42,261 bases of DNA from Chloroflexota bacterium. Lineage in GTDB: Bacteria; Chloroflexota; Limnocylindria; Limnocylindrales; CSP1-4. Below are positions 1 to 6,799 of this stretch, piece by piece; position 1 is the stretch's first letter, and every line of letters begins with the position of its first letter. The stretch covers positions 1 to 42,261 of the forward strand of contig SCUO01000029.1 of NCBI GenBank assembly GCA_004297395.1. Direction: 5' to 3'. The notes under the pieces are model-generated. The model was not told where the DNA came from and did not search any database. It saw only the letters and a program-made list of their open reading frames with translations. The position numbers were made by a program, and so were the translations under genes.

Positions 1-609
1 GAGCTGTTCACCGCGATCGGTGCCCTCATCGGCGGCCTCATCGCGTTCCTGCTGGACGAGCGATTCCTGGCCGGCCTGTTCGCGCTGCTCCTGGTGTACA
101 CGGCGGCGACGATGGTCCGGCCCCGCGCGGCGACCGGCACGGCGGGTTCGGCAACGGGCGATGAAGCCGATCCCGAGGGCGTGGCCTCGTCGAGCTGGTC
201 ACGGCTCGGCACCGCCATGGCGGGCCCGTCCTATCGGGCGCGGAGGCCGATCGCCGGGGCGATCGGGGGCGTGGGCGGAGGTGTCATGTCCGCCCTGCTC
301 GGCGTCGGAGGCGGGCTGATCATGGTCCCCGTCATGCACCTGGCGATGGCGATCCCGTTGCGGGTCGCGACCGCGACGAGCAACGTCATGATCGGGGTCA
401 CGGCCTCCACGAGCGCCCTCGTCTACCTCCTCAAGGGCGGCATCGATGCCTACGCCACCGGCCCGGCGGCGATCGGGGTGTTCCTCGGCGCGGCGGTGGG
501 ATCGCGGATCGTCCATCGGGTCGACACCCGCTTCCTCCGGCTCCTGTTCGCTATCGTCCTCGCCTACACGGCGGTCCTCATGGTCCAGCGGGCGCTGGTC
601 ATCCAGTGA
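1..609 (+). CDS. TSUP (TauE/SafE) family permease, C-terminal part
   Basis: This is the C-terminal 202 residues of a sulfite exporter TauE/SafE (TSUP) membrane protein. The reading frame is already open at base 1, so the start lies outside the window. The visible part begins with a hydrophobic segment, then a hydrophilic loop of about 40 residues. The second conserved half follows, with the glycine-rich motif SALLGVGGGLIMVP typical of the family, and then three more hydrophobic helices. The family moves organosulfur or sulfur oxyanions, or related organic anions, across the inner membrane; the substrate here is unknown. A DUF1634 gene starts 7 bases downstream. That pairing is common for TSUP permeases, which supports the call and suggests a shared transcript. 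Confidence 0.85.
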   Translation, partial: ELFTAIGALIGGLIAFLLDERFLAGLFALLLVYTAATMVRPRAATGTAGSATGDEADPEGVASSSWSRLGTAMAGPSYRARRPIAGAIGGVGGGVMSALLGVGGGLIMVPVMHLAMAIPLRVATATSNVMIGVTASTSALVYLLKGGIDAYATGPAAIGVFLGAAVGSRIVHRVDTRFLRLLFAIVLAYTAVLMVQRALVIQ

Positions 610-616
610 TCGCCCG

Positions 617-979
617 GTGACGGCCCCGGCCGCGAAGCGGTCCATCGAGGCGAGTGTCTCGCGGGCCCTGAAGGTCGGCATCTACGCCGCCGTGGCCCTG
701 GTCGGGGTGGGCGTCGGCCTCATGGTCATCAATGGCCGTTCGCCGCTCGAGATCGCCCCGAGTCTCGATCCGGGCTCGCTCGTCGCGGACCTGGTGGCCC
801 TCCGGCCGAGCGCCTTCCTGTGGCTGGGCGTCCTCGTCGTCCTGGCGACGCCGCCGCTGCGGGTGGCAACCGCCCTGATCGGCTACCTTCGAGACGGCGA
901 GCGCGAGATGGGCATCGTCGCGCTCCTCATCCTGGTCGTCATCGCGCTCGGCGTCGTCGCCGGCACCGCAGGGAGCTAG
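617..979 (+). CDS. DUF1634 membrane protein
   Basis: This protein of about 120 residues has three hydrophobic segments: LKVGIYAAVALVGVGVGLMV, then PSAFLWLGVLVVLATPPLRV, then MGIVALLILVVIALGVVAG. The length, three-helix layout and basic PPLRVATALIGYLRDGER loop match DUF1634, a family of unknown function usually encoded next to a TSUP permease. I chose the GTG at 617 because it lies just after the upstream stop, in a frame that stays open to 979. The frame is also open further upstream, but that stretch overlaps the permease. The likely role is an accessory subunit of the permease, inferred from gene pairing only. The next gene starts 3 bases after the stop, so the three genes probably form one operon. 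Confidence 0.75.
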   Translation: MTAPAAKRSIEASVSRALKVGIYAAVALVGVGVGLMVINGRSPLEIAPSLDPGSLVADLVALRPSAFLWLGVLVVLATPPLRVATALIGYLRDGEREMGIVALLILVVIALGVVAGTAGS

Positions 980-982
980 GCG

Positions 983-2050
983 TTGGAACAGCTGGTCATC
1001 CTCGGCATCTCGTTCGTGATCATCCTCCTGGGCGCGGAGCTCTTCACGAACGGGATCGAGTGGTTCGGGCGAAAGCTCGAGCTGGCCGAGGGCGCCGTCG
1101 GCTCGGTTCTCGCCGCCGTGGGCACGGCCCTGCCCGAGACGATGATCCCGATCATCGCGATCGGGTTCGGGACCGGCGCGGCGAGCCACGCGGTCGGCGT
1201 CGGGGCCATCCTCGGGGCGCCCTTCATGCTCTCGACGCTGGCCATGTTCGTGACCGGCCTGGCGGTCATCTTCGCGGCCCGCCACCGGGCGAGCGGCGAC
1301 ACCATGCCGGTGGATCCGAAGGTCCTGTGGACCGACATGCGGACCTTCGCGATCGCCTACGCGATCGCGATCGGGGCCGCCCTCCTGCCGGCCGAGCCGG
1401 GCTGGACCAAGCTCGTCGCGGCGGCCGTGCTGCTCGGCATCTACGCCTGGTACGTGAAGTCGCACTTCGAGGCCGACCCGACGGTCGACGCGGAAGACCT
1501 CGCCCCGCTCCGCTTCCGGCACCTCGACCCGGTCCATCGGCGGGAGCCGGCGGGGCCGCCCCGGCTCCGGGTCGTGAACGTCCAGGTCCTTGCGGCGCTC
1601 GGCCTGATCATCATCGGTGCCTACGCCTTCGTCGGGGCCGTGGAGCAGGTCGCCCACGCCATCGGCGTCGACGAGGTCCTGCTGGCGCTCGTCATCGCCC
1701 CGATCGCGACCGAGCTGCCCGAGAAGTTCAACTCGATCATCTGGGTCCGCCAGGGCAAGGACACCCTGGCGATGGGCAACATCACCGGGGCGATGGTCTT
1801 CCAGGCGAGCATCCCCACCGTCGTGGCCCTCGTCCTGGCGCCCGGGGCATGGGTCGCGGGGCCGGGCACGTACACGGCCTTCGCCTCGGCCGGGATCGCC
1901 TTCATCTCGAGCGCGGCGATCTTCGTCCCGATGGCCCGCTCGGGCCGTCTCCGCGGCCGAGGCCTGCTCATCGGCGGCCTGTTCTACGTCGTGTACCTGG
2001 GGCTCGTCATCGGGGTCATCGTCAGCGGCTCCGGCTCCAGCGCGAGCTGA
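983..2050 (+). CDS. Sodium/calcium exchanger family (CaCA) protein
   Basis: This 355-residue membrane antiporter of the Ca2+/cation superfamily has two internally related halves. The first alpha repeat carries GTALPETMIPIIA (residues about 49-61). The second carries IAPIATELPEKFNSI (residues about 239-253) followed by GNITGAMVFQASIPT. The conserved acidic residue in each ALPE or ELPE motif is the expected cation ligand. Roughly ten hydrophobic segments are visible, with a hydrophilic central loop around residues 160-195 that resembles the cytoplasmic loop of the family. The start is TTG at 983, because no ATG or GTG gives the complete first helix (EQLVILGISFVIILLGAEL). The ion pair exchanged cannot be read from sequence. 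The gene closes the membrane-protein operon that opens the window. Confidence 0.88.
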   Translation: MEQLVILGISFVIILLGAELFTNGIEWFGRKLELAEGAVGSVLAAVGTALPETMIPIIAIGFGTGAASHAVGVGAILGAPFMLSTLAMFVTGLAVIFAARHRASGDTMPVDPKVLWTDMRTFAIAYAIAIGAALLPAEPGWTKLVAAAVLLGIYAWYVKSHFEADPTVDAEDLAPLRFRHLDPVHRREPAGPPRLRVVNVQVLAALGLIIIGAYAFVGAVEQVAHAIGVDEVLLALVIAPIATELPEKFNSIIWVRQGKDTLAMGNITGAMVFQASIPTVVALVLAPGAWVAGPGTYTAFASAGIAFISSAAIFVPMARSGRLRGRGLLIGGLFYVVYLGLVIGVIVSGSGSSAS

Positions 2051-2057
2051 CCCCGGC

Positions 2058-2075
2058 GGGCCGGACGGCCCTTCT
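2058..2075 (+). terminator. Candidate short terminator after the exchanger gene
   Basis: A 5-bp G/C stem (GGGCC, loop GGAC, GGCCC) is followed by TTCT just after the stop codon of the exchanger gene and before the ilvE promoter. The stem is short and the U-tract poor, so this is only a candidate. Confidence 0.3.
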
Positions 2076-2096
2076 GGGGGCCGCGGGAGGCCGCGC

Positions 2097-2102
2097 TATA
2101 CT
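2097..2102 (+). promoter_or_regulatory. -10 element of the ilvE promoter
   Basis: TATACT stands out in a stretch that is otherwise almost all G and C. It would start transcription near 2109 and give a leader of about 57 nt. GGAG at 2153-2156 is a suitably spaced ribosome binding site for the ATG at 2166. No convincing -35 box, leader peptide or T-box-like structure is visible. Confidence 0.5.
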
Positions 2103-2165
2103 CGCGGCACCGGCCCGAACGTCATCCCTCGCGGCCCGTGCCGCGCGCACCAGGAGCTGCGTCGC

Positions 2166-3152
2166 ATGCTCACCCAGAAGCCATCCGTCACGGCCACACC
2201 TGCCCCTGCAGCCGGCTCCGCGCCGGCCCTCGACGACCTGATCTGCTACTTCGAAGGCCAGTTCGTCCCGATGCGCGACGCGAAGGTCAGCATCATGACC
2301 CACGCCTTCATGTACGGGACTGCCGTCTTCGAGGGCATCCGGGCGTACTGGAACGAGGAGCAGGGCAAGCTGCACGGCCTGTTCCTGCCCGAGCACATGG
2401 ACAGGATCCGCCGCAACGCCGGGATGCTGTTCATGGAGGACCTGCCGCCGGTCGACGAGCTCGTCGAGATCGCGGTCCAGGTGGCGGCCCGGAACGGCCT
2501 CTGCGAGGACCTCTACATCCGGCCCTGCTTCTACAAGTCGAGCCGGGCGGTCGGCGTGCGGCTCCACCACCTCGACCACGAGCTCGTCATGTTCGCCGTC
2601 CCGTTCGGCAACTACATCGACATTGACAAGGGCGTCCGGCTCATGACCTCTTCGTGGCGCCGCAATGCCGACGAGGCCCTGCCGGCCCGCGGCAAGATCG
2701 TCGGCGGCTACGTGAACATGGCCTTCCAGAAGTCCGAGGCCGAGCTCAACGGCTTCGACGAGGCCCTCGTCCTGACCCCCGACGGCCACGCCTCGGAGGC
2801 TTCGGCCGCGAACATGTTCGTCGTCCGTGACGGGATCCTCCTGACCCCGCCGGTCAACGATGACATCCTCGAGGGCGTCACCCGGCGGGCGATCTTCGAG
2901 CTCGCGGCGGCCCTCGATGTCAGGGTCGAGGTCCGTTCGATCGACCGGTCCGAGATCTACGTCGCCGACGAGATGTTCCTGTGCGGCACGGGCGTCCAGC
3001 TCTCGCCGGTCACCGAGCTCGACCATCGGAAGGTGGGCGACGGCGAGATCGGGCCGATCACGCGTCGGATCCGCGGGGCGTACTTCGACGCGGTGCGGGG
3101 CCGGACGCCTGCCTTCGCCCACTGGCTGACGCCGATCCCCATCGGTGGCTGA
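2166..3152 (+). CDS. ilvE: Branched-chain amino acid aminotransferase
   Basis: This 328-residue fold-type IV PLP enzyme makes or degrades leucine, isoleucine and valine by transamination with 2-oxoglutarate/glutamate. Family landmarks are in order: the N-terminal HAFMYGTAVFEGIRAY (residues about 46-61), the PLP-binding Lys177 in PARGKIVGGYVNM, and Glu210 in the ASEASAANMF cofactor loop. The C-terminal part carries VADEMFLCGTGVQLSPV. The length is normal for the IlvE branch. D-amino acid aminotransferase or ADC lyase are less likely because the YIRPCFYKS and FLCGT segments fit IlvE. The ATG at 2166 has a good ribosome binding site. A Pro/Ala-rich tail of about 20 residues precedes the conserved fold. 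The end overlaps the next gene by 8 bases. Confidence 0.93.
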   Translation: MLTQKPSVTATPAPAAGSAPALDDLICYFEGQFVPMRDAKVSIMTHAFMYGTAVFEGIRAYWNEEQGKLHGLFLPEHMDRIRRNAGMLFMEDLPPVDELVEIAVQVAARNGLCEDLYIRPCFYKSSRAVGVRLHHLDHELVMFAVPFGNYIDIDKGVRLMTSSWRRNADEALPARGKIVGGYVNMAFQKSEAELNGFDEALVLTPDGHASEASAANMFVVRDGILLTPPVNDDILEGVTRRAIFELAAALDVRVEVRSIDRSEIYVADEMFLCGTGVQLSPVTELDHRKVGDGEIGPITRRIRGAYFDAVRGRTPAFAHWLTPIPIGG

Positions 3153-4884
3153 CGCAGCCCCGGCCGCCTCGTCCGAGGCGAGTCTGGGGGCCCGCGATTC
3201 GTCGACGGCGCGGTCGGTCGAGGCCGCCGCGCATCCGGGTCGGACGCGCACCGTTCAGCGCGCCCTCGAGGTCGTCCCGGGCGCGGTCACGTGGGGCCTG
3301 ATCGTCCTCTCGGTCGGCCTGTCGTTCCGTTGGCCCGAGGTCGTGGCCTGGTTCGTCCTGACCTTCGACGTCTACTGGCTGTACAAGGCCGTGATGCTCA
3401 CCGGCAGCGTCGCCGCGGCGTTCACCATGATCCGGCGGACCGTCGCGGTCGACTGGCGGGCGCGGACCTTCGGCCTCCGGGACATCGCCGGCCGGATCGG
3501 CGACATCGAATCGCGGCTGGAGGCCATCGAGGGCCGGGCCAGGCTGCTCGATCGGGCCGGCGAGCGGCTCGCGGCGGCGGGCGGGCGTCGCGAGGCGGCC
3601 CGCCTGCGCGACGAGCGCAAGGAGCTCCTCCGCCTGCTGGCCCGCCGGGGCGAGGCCATCCCGGATCCGGATCGGCTGTGGCACGTGGCCCTCGTGCCGA
3701 CCTACACGGAGCCGTACGAGAAGCTCCACGCCACGATCCAGGCCCTGGCCGAGGCAGACTGGCCGCGCGAGCGGAAGATGGTCGCGATCATCACCCGGGA
3801 GACCGACCTGGGTGGCCGCGAGAACGTCGCCCGGCTGCGCGAGGTGTTCGGGGACGCGTTCCTCCACTTCTTCCACATCCTCGACCCGCTCGAGCCGGGG
3901 ATCGTGGTCGGCAAGAGCAGCGCGATGGCCTACGGCGGACGCTGGCTCTACCGCGAGCTCACCGGCCTGGGCTTCGACCCGCGGGAGGTCGTCGTGACGG
4001 ACCTCGACTCCGACTACCGGGTCCACCGGCGCTACTTCGGCTACCTCAGCTGGTCGTTCCTGACCGACCCGGACCGCTTCCGGCGCCTCTACCAGCCGGT
4101 CCCGATGTTCCACAACAACCTGTGGCAGACCCCGCTCCCGGTGCGACTCGTGGCGATCGGCGCGACCCACGTCCAGATGTGGCGGTCGCTGACGCCCGAG
4201 AAGCTGATCTCGTTCTCGTCCTATAGCGTCTCGCTCCAGACGATCCACGAGGTCGACTACTGGGCAACGGACGCGATCCCCGAGGACAGCCGCTTCTACT
4301 GGAAGTCGTTCTTCCGGTACTCCGGCGAGTTCAACGCCGTCCCGCTGTTCATGCCGATCTACGGCGACGCGGTGCGGGCCCGGTCCTACCCCCGGACGCT
4401 CATCCAGCAGTACACCCAGATCCGACGCTGGGCCTGGGGCGTGACCGACATCCCGTACTACATCCGGAACGCCCTGGCCCACTCCGAGATCCCGAGGATG
4501 ACGCGGGTCCGGCGCCTCCTCGACCTGTGGCTGGACCACCTCAACTGGGCCATCGCCCCGTTCGTGATCATCTTCGGCTCGAACCTGCCGCTCATCCTCA
4601 ACCCGGCCTTCGCCCAGACCACGCTCGGCCAGAACCTGCCGCTGTACGCGTCATGGCTGCTGACCGGGGCGTTCGGTTGCCTGGCCGTGCTGATGTACGT
4701 GGAGGAGCGGATCGCGCCCCCGCGGCCGGCCGAGTGGGGCCTGCTCCGGAACGTCGCCTCGCGGGTCCAGTGGCTGCTGATCCCGGTCGTGGGCCTGGTG
4801 TTCTCGAACCTGCCGGCCCTCGACGCCCAGACCCGGCTGATGGCCGGGCGCTACCTCGAGTACCGCGTCACCGAGAAGTCGTAA
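3145..4884 (+). CDS. Membrane-bound family 2 glycosyltransferase
   Basis: This 579-residue protein resembles processive inner-membrane GT2 enzymes. Two N-terminal hydrophobic helices (about 44-62 and 66-95) precede a charged, coiled-coil-like stretch (about 110-170). The glycosyltransferase core begins at LWHVALVPTYTEP (178-190). Motifs visible are the DLDSD metal/nucleotide-sugar motif at 286-290 and QQYTQIRRWAWG (421-432), which matches the QxxRW acceptor motif of cellulose- and hyaluronan-synthase-like enzymes. Three hydrophobic segments follow (about 460-575). It probably builds a cell-envelope or exopolysaccharide; donor and acceptor are unknown. The GTG at 3145 overlaps ilvE by 8 bases. 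A downstream start would shorten only the disordered Ala/Ser-rich head. Only the sugar-binding residues, not specificity, can be judged. Confidence 0.85.
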   Translation: MADAAPAASSEASLGARDSSTARSVEAAAHPGRTRTVQRALEVVPGAVTWGLIVLSVGLSFRWPEVVAWFVLTFDVYWLYKAVMLTGSVAAAFTMIRRTVAVDWRARTFGLRDIAGRIGDIESRLEAIEGRARLLDRAGERLAAAGGRREAARLRDERKELLRLLARRGEAIPDPDRLWHVALVPTYTEPYEKLHATIQALAEADWPRERKMVAIITRETDLGGRENVARLREVFGDAFLHFFHILDPLEPGIVVGKSSAMAYGGRWLYRELTGLGFDPREVVVTDLDSDYRVHRRYFGYLSWSFLTDPDRFRRLYQPVPMFHNNLWQTPLPVRLVAIGATHVQMWRSLTPEKLISFSSYSVSLQTIHEVDYWATDAIPEDSRFYWKSFFRYSGEFNAVPLFMPIYGDAVRARSYPRTLIQQYTQIRRWAWGVTDIPYYIRNALAHSEIPRMTRVRRLLDLWLDHLNWAIAPFVIIFGSNLPLILNPAFAQTTLGQNLPLYASWLLTGAFGCLAVLMYVEERIAPPRPAEWGLLRNVASRVQWLLIPVVGLVFSNLPALDAQTRLMAGRYLEYRVTEKS

Positions 4885-4910
4885 CCCCCGGGCCAATGGC
4901 CTCGCGGAGC

Positions 4911-4934
4911 TCCGCCCTGGACCCCGAGGGCGGA
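4911..4934. terminator. Hairpin between convergent genes
   Basis: A perfect 8-bp inverted repeat (TCCGCCCT, 8-base loop, AGGGCGGA) lies in the 78-base gap between the converging glycosyltransferase and LCP genes. It could end transcription in both directions. There is no clear U-tract on either side. Confidence 0.45.
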
Positions 4935-4962
4935 TGCCGAACCGCTGGGGCCGTAATTGGCA

Positions 4963-6759
4963 TCAGGGTGCCGGCGGCGCGGTCAGGCTGGGCGTGGCGT
5001 CACCGGTGATGATCACGATGTCGGCCGTGGCCGTGGCGTTGACGATGAGCTCGGCGGTGACCCCGAAGAGAGCCTCCAGCGTGGCGACAGTCAGTGGCAT
5101 CGTCGTCTCGGCGCCGTTGTAGACCCGGAGGATCGTGGTCGGCCCGTCGATGACGTCGGGCTTCTGGCCGGGGGCCGAGGCGGCCATGCCGAGGTACTCG
5201 AGGAATTCGGCGATCCGGGCCGCCTGGCCGCTCACCCCCGAGCCGTTGAGGACGTAGACGGCGGCCCCTTCCGCGCCGAGCTGCTCGCGGTGCTCGGCGA
5301 TCGCCGGATCCGTCGTGAACGCATCGCGGACCGCGGCCCGGATCCGATCCAGCCGCGGCTGGATGATGTAGCCGCGATCCGGGCTGTTGAGCGTCTCCAC
5401 CTGGTAGAACGGCGGGGTGAAGATGTACGACCGGACGTCGGGCGTATTGACCTGCGACGCGAGTCCCAGGAGCTGCGGCAGGAGCTCGCGCGGGATGTCC
5501 GTTCGGACCGAGGCGGCGAGGGCCCCGGCGAGCTGGTCGATCCGCGGCAGGACGCCGGCAATGTCGGTCTGCTGGCGAAGCGACAGGAGGACCCGCTGCT
5601 GGCGGGCGCCGCGGTCGAAGTCGGTCGAGCCGTGGCGGGAGCGGGCGTAGACGAGGGCCTCCGCCCCCGTCATCCGCTGCATCCCCGAGGCGATGTAGAC
5701 CCGCTGGAGGGCGCCGCCACCGGCCGGATAGGCGTCGTCGACCACCGGCACCTGGACGTTGATCGTCACCCCGCCGAGGGCATCCACGATCTGCTGGAAG
5801 CCCTCGAAGTTGACCTCGACGAAGTACTTGATCTCGATCTGGTAGAGCTCGCCGAGGATCGCCTTGAGGGCGTTGTAGCCGCGGGTCTGGTCGGTCCCCG
5901 GAAAGAGGTCCGCGCGGTGCCGGTTCTGGACGAACCACGAGTTGATCTTGCTCCGGAAGACCGAGCCCCAGAGCTGGCGCGCGGGTCCCTCGGGGACCGG
6001 AACGTCGACCGTGTCGCGGGGCAGCTGGAACATCGCGACCTGGTTCGTAGCCGGGTCGATCGAGACGACGATGAGGGTGTCGGTGTTGTGGCCGCCGCCC
6101 TGCTCGTCGGCCCCGATGAGGAGCACGTTGAGGCGGTCCGTGCCGTTCCAGGGTGGGATGCTGACCGACGGAACCGGGGTCCCGACGGCCGACGGCTCGG
6201 GCGTCGCCGGTTCGCTTGGCTCGTCGCTCGGCTCGCCCGACGCGCCGGGCGTGGCCGTGGCCGAGGGGCAGCCGGTCGCCTCGGGATCGAAGATGCAGGC
6301 TGTCGTCGACGACAGCAGCAGGTCGTAGCGGGCCACGGCGACGTGGGCCACGCTCATGACCAGCAGCACCGCGGCCAGCCCGGCGACGGCCAGCGGCGCG
6401 GCCGCGGCGACCCGCCCGCGACCCCGGATCCGGCCGCCCGACCCGCCGACGGCCAGCCAGCGGGCGATCCGCCAGGCGTCGACGATCGCCGCCGCCCGCC
6501 AGGCGAGGGCCACCAGGTTGATGATGAAGACGGCGGTGATGAACCACGTCTGGACCGCCAGCCCGGCCAGGTCGAAGACATCCAGGCGGACGAAGATCCC
6601 CGCCAGGAGCGCCCCGACGAGGACCGGCGGGGCGGCGAACCCGAGGGCCCGGCGATGGGCGCCCAGATAGGCATGGCCGAGGCCCGGGAAGAGGAGGGAG
6701 AGGAAGGCCGCGGCGAACGGCGATCGCCGGCGCGGAGCCGCCTCGTGCGCGGACTGCAT
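4963..6759 (-). CDS. LCP (LytR-CpsA-Psr) family cell-wall ligase with multi-helix N-terminus and LytR_C domain
   Basis: This 598-residue membrane protein should transfer lipid-linked glycopolymers to peptidoglycan outside the cell. The N-terminal 145 residues hold about four hydrophobic helices opening with LFPGLGHAYLG (23-33), a motif seen in TM2-like small membrane domains. A Ser/Thr/Pro/Glu-rich linker (about 160-203) leads to the LCP catalytic domain (about 208-450). That domain has NVLLIGADE, FQLPRDT (245-250), and ARSRHGSTDFDRGARQQR (372-389), which carry the conserved Arg and Asp residues binding pyrophosphate lipid. A LytR_C domain follows at the C-terminus (about 505-590, VYVLNGSGVSGQA). 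The ATG at 6759 gives the full first helix. It sits 7 bases from a -10-like TATCCT, suggesting a leaderless mRNA. It converges on the glycosyltransferase gene, consistent with envelope glycopolymer work. Confidence 0.88.
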   Translation of the reverse strand: MQSAHEAAPRRRSPFAAAFLSLLFPGLGHAYLGAHRRALGFAAPPVLVGALLAGIFVRLDVFDLAGLAVQTWFITAVFIINLVALAWRAAAIVDAWRIARWLAVGGSGGRIRGRGRVAAAAPLAVAGLAAVLLVMSVAHVAVARYDLLLSSTTACIFDPEATGCPSATATPGASGEPSDEPSEPATPEPSAVGTPVPSVSIPPWNGTDRLNVLLIGADEQGGGHNTDTLIVVSIDPATNQVAMFQLPRDTVDVPVPEGPARQLWGSVFRSKINSWFVQNRHRADLFPGTDQTRGYNALKAILGELYQIEIKYFVEVNFEGFQQIVDALGGVTINVQVPVVDDAYPAGGGALQRVYIASGMQRMTGAEALVYARSRHGSTDFDRGARQQRVLLSLRQQTDIAGVLPRIDQLAGALAASVRTDIPRELLPQLLGLASQVNTPDVRSYIFTPPFYQVETLNSPDRGYIIQPRLDRIRAAVRDAFTTDPAIAEHREQLGAEGAAVYVLNGSGVSGQAARIAEFLEYLGMAASAPGQKPDVIDGPTTILRVYNGAETTMPLTVATLEALFGVTAELIVNATATADIVIITGDATPSLTAPPAP

Positions 6760-6765
6760 CGCGGG

Positions 6766-6774
6766 TAGGATACT
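6766..6774. promoter_or_regulatory. Overlapping divergent -10 elements between the LCP gene and ileS
   Basis: The 40-base gap between divergent starts contains TAGGATACT. On the minus strand it reads TATCCT at 6772-6767, six bases before the LCP ATG. On the plus strand TAGGAT or GATACT can serve ileS, with an RNA start near 6778-6781. The two -10 elements share bases, so the two genes probably use one bidirectional promoter. Confidence 0.5.
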
Positions 6775-6799
6775 CGGACCCCCCAGAACCCGAGGCCAG

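Noticed and set aside
2103-2165. Attenuator or T-box in the ilvE leader
   Set aside because: The leader of about 57 nt is too short for a T-box and no branched-amino-acid-rich leader peptide is seen.
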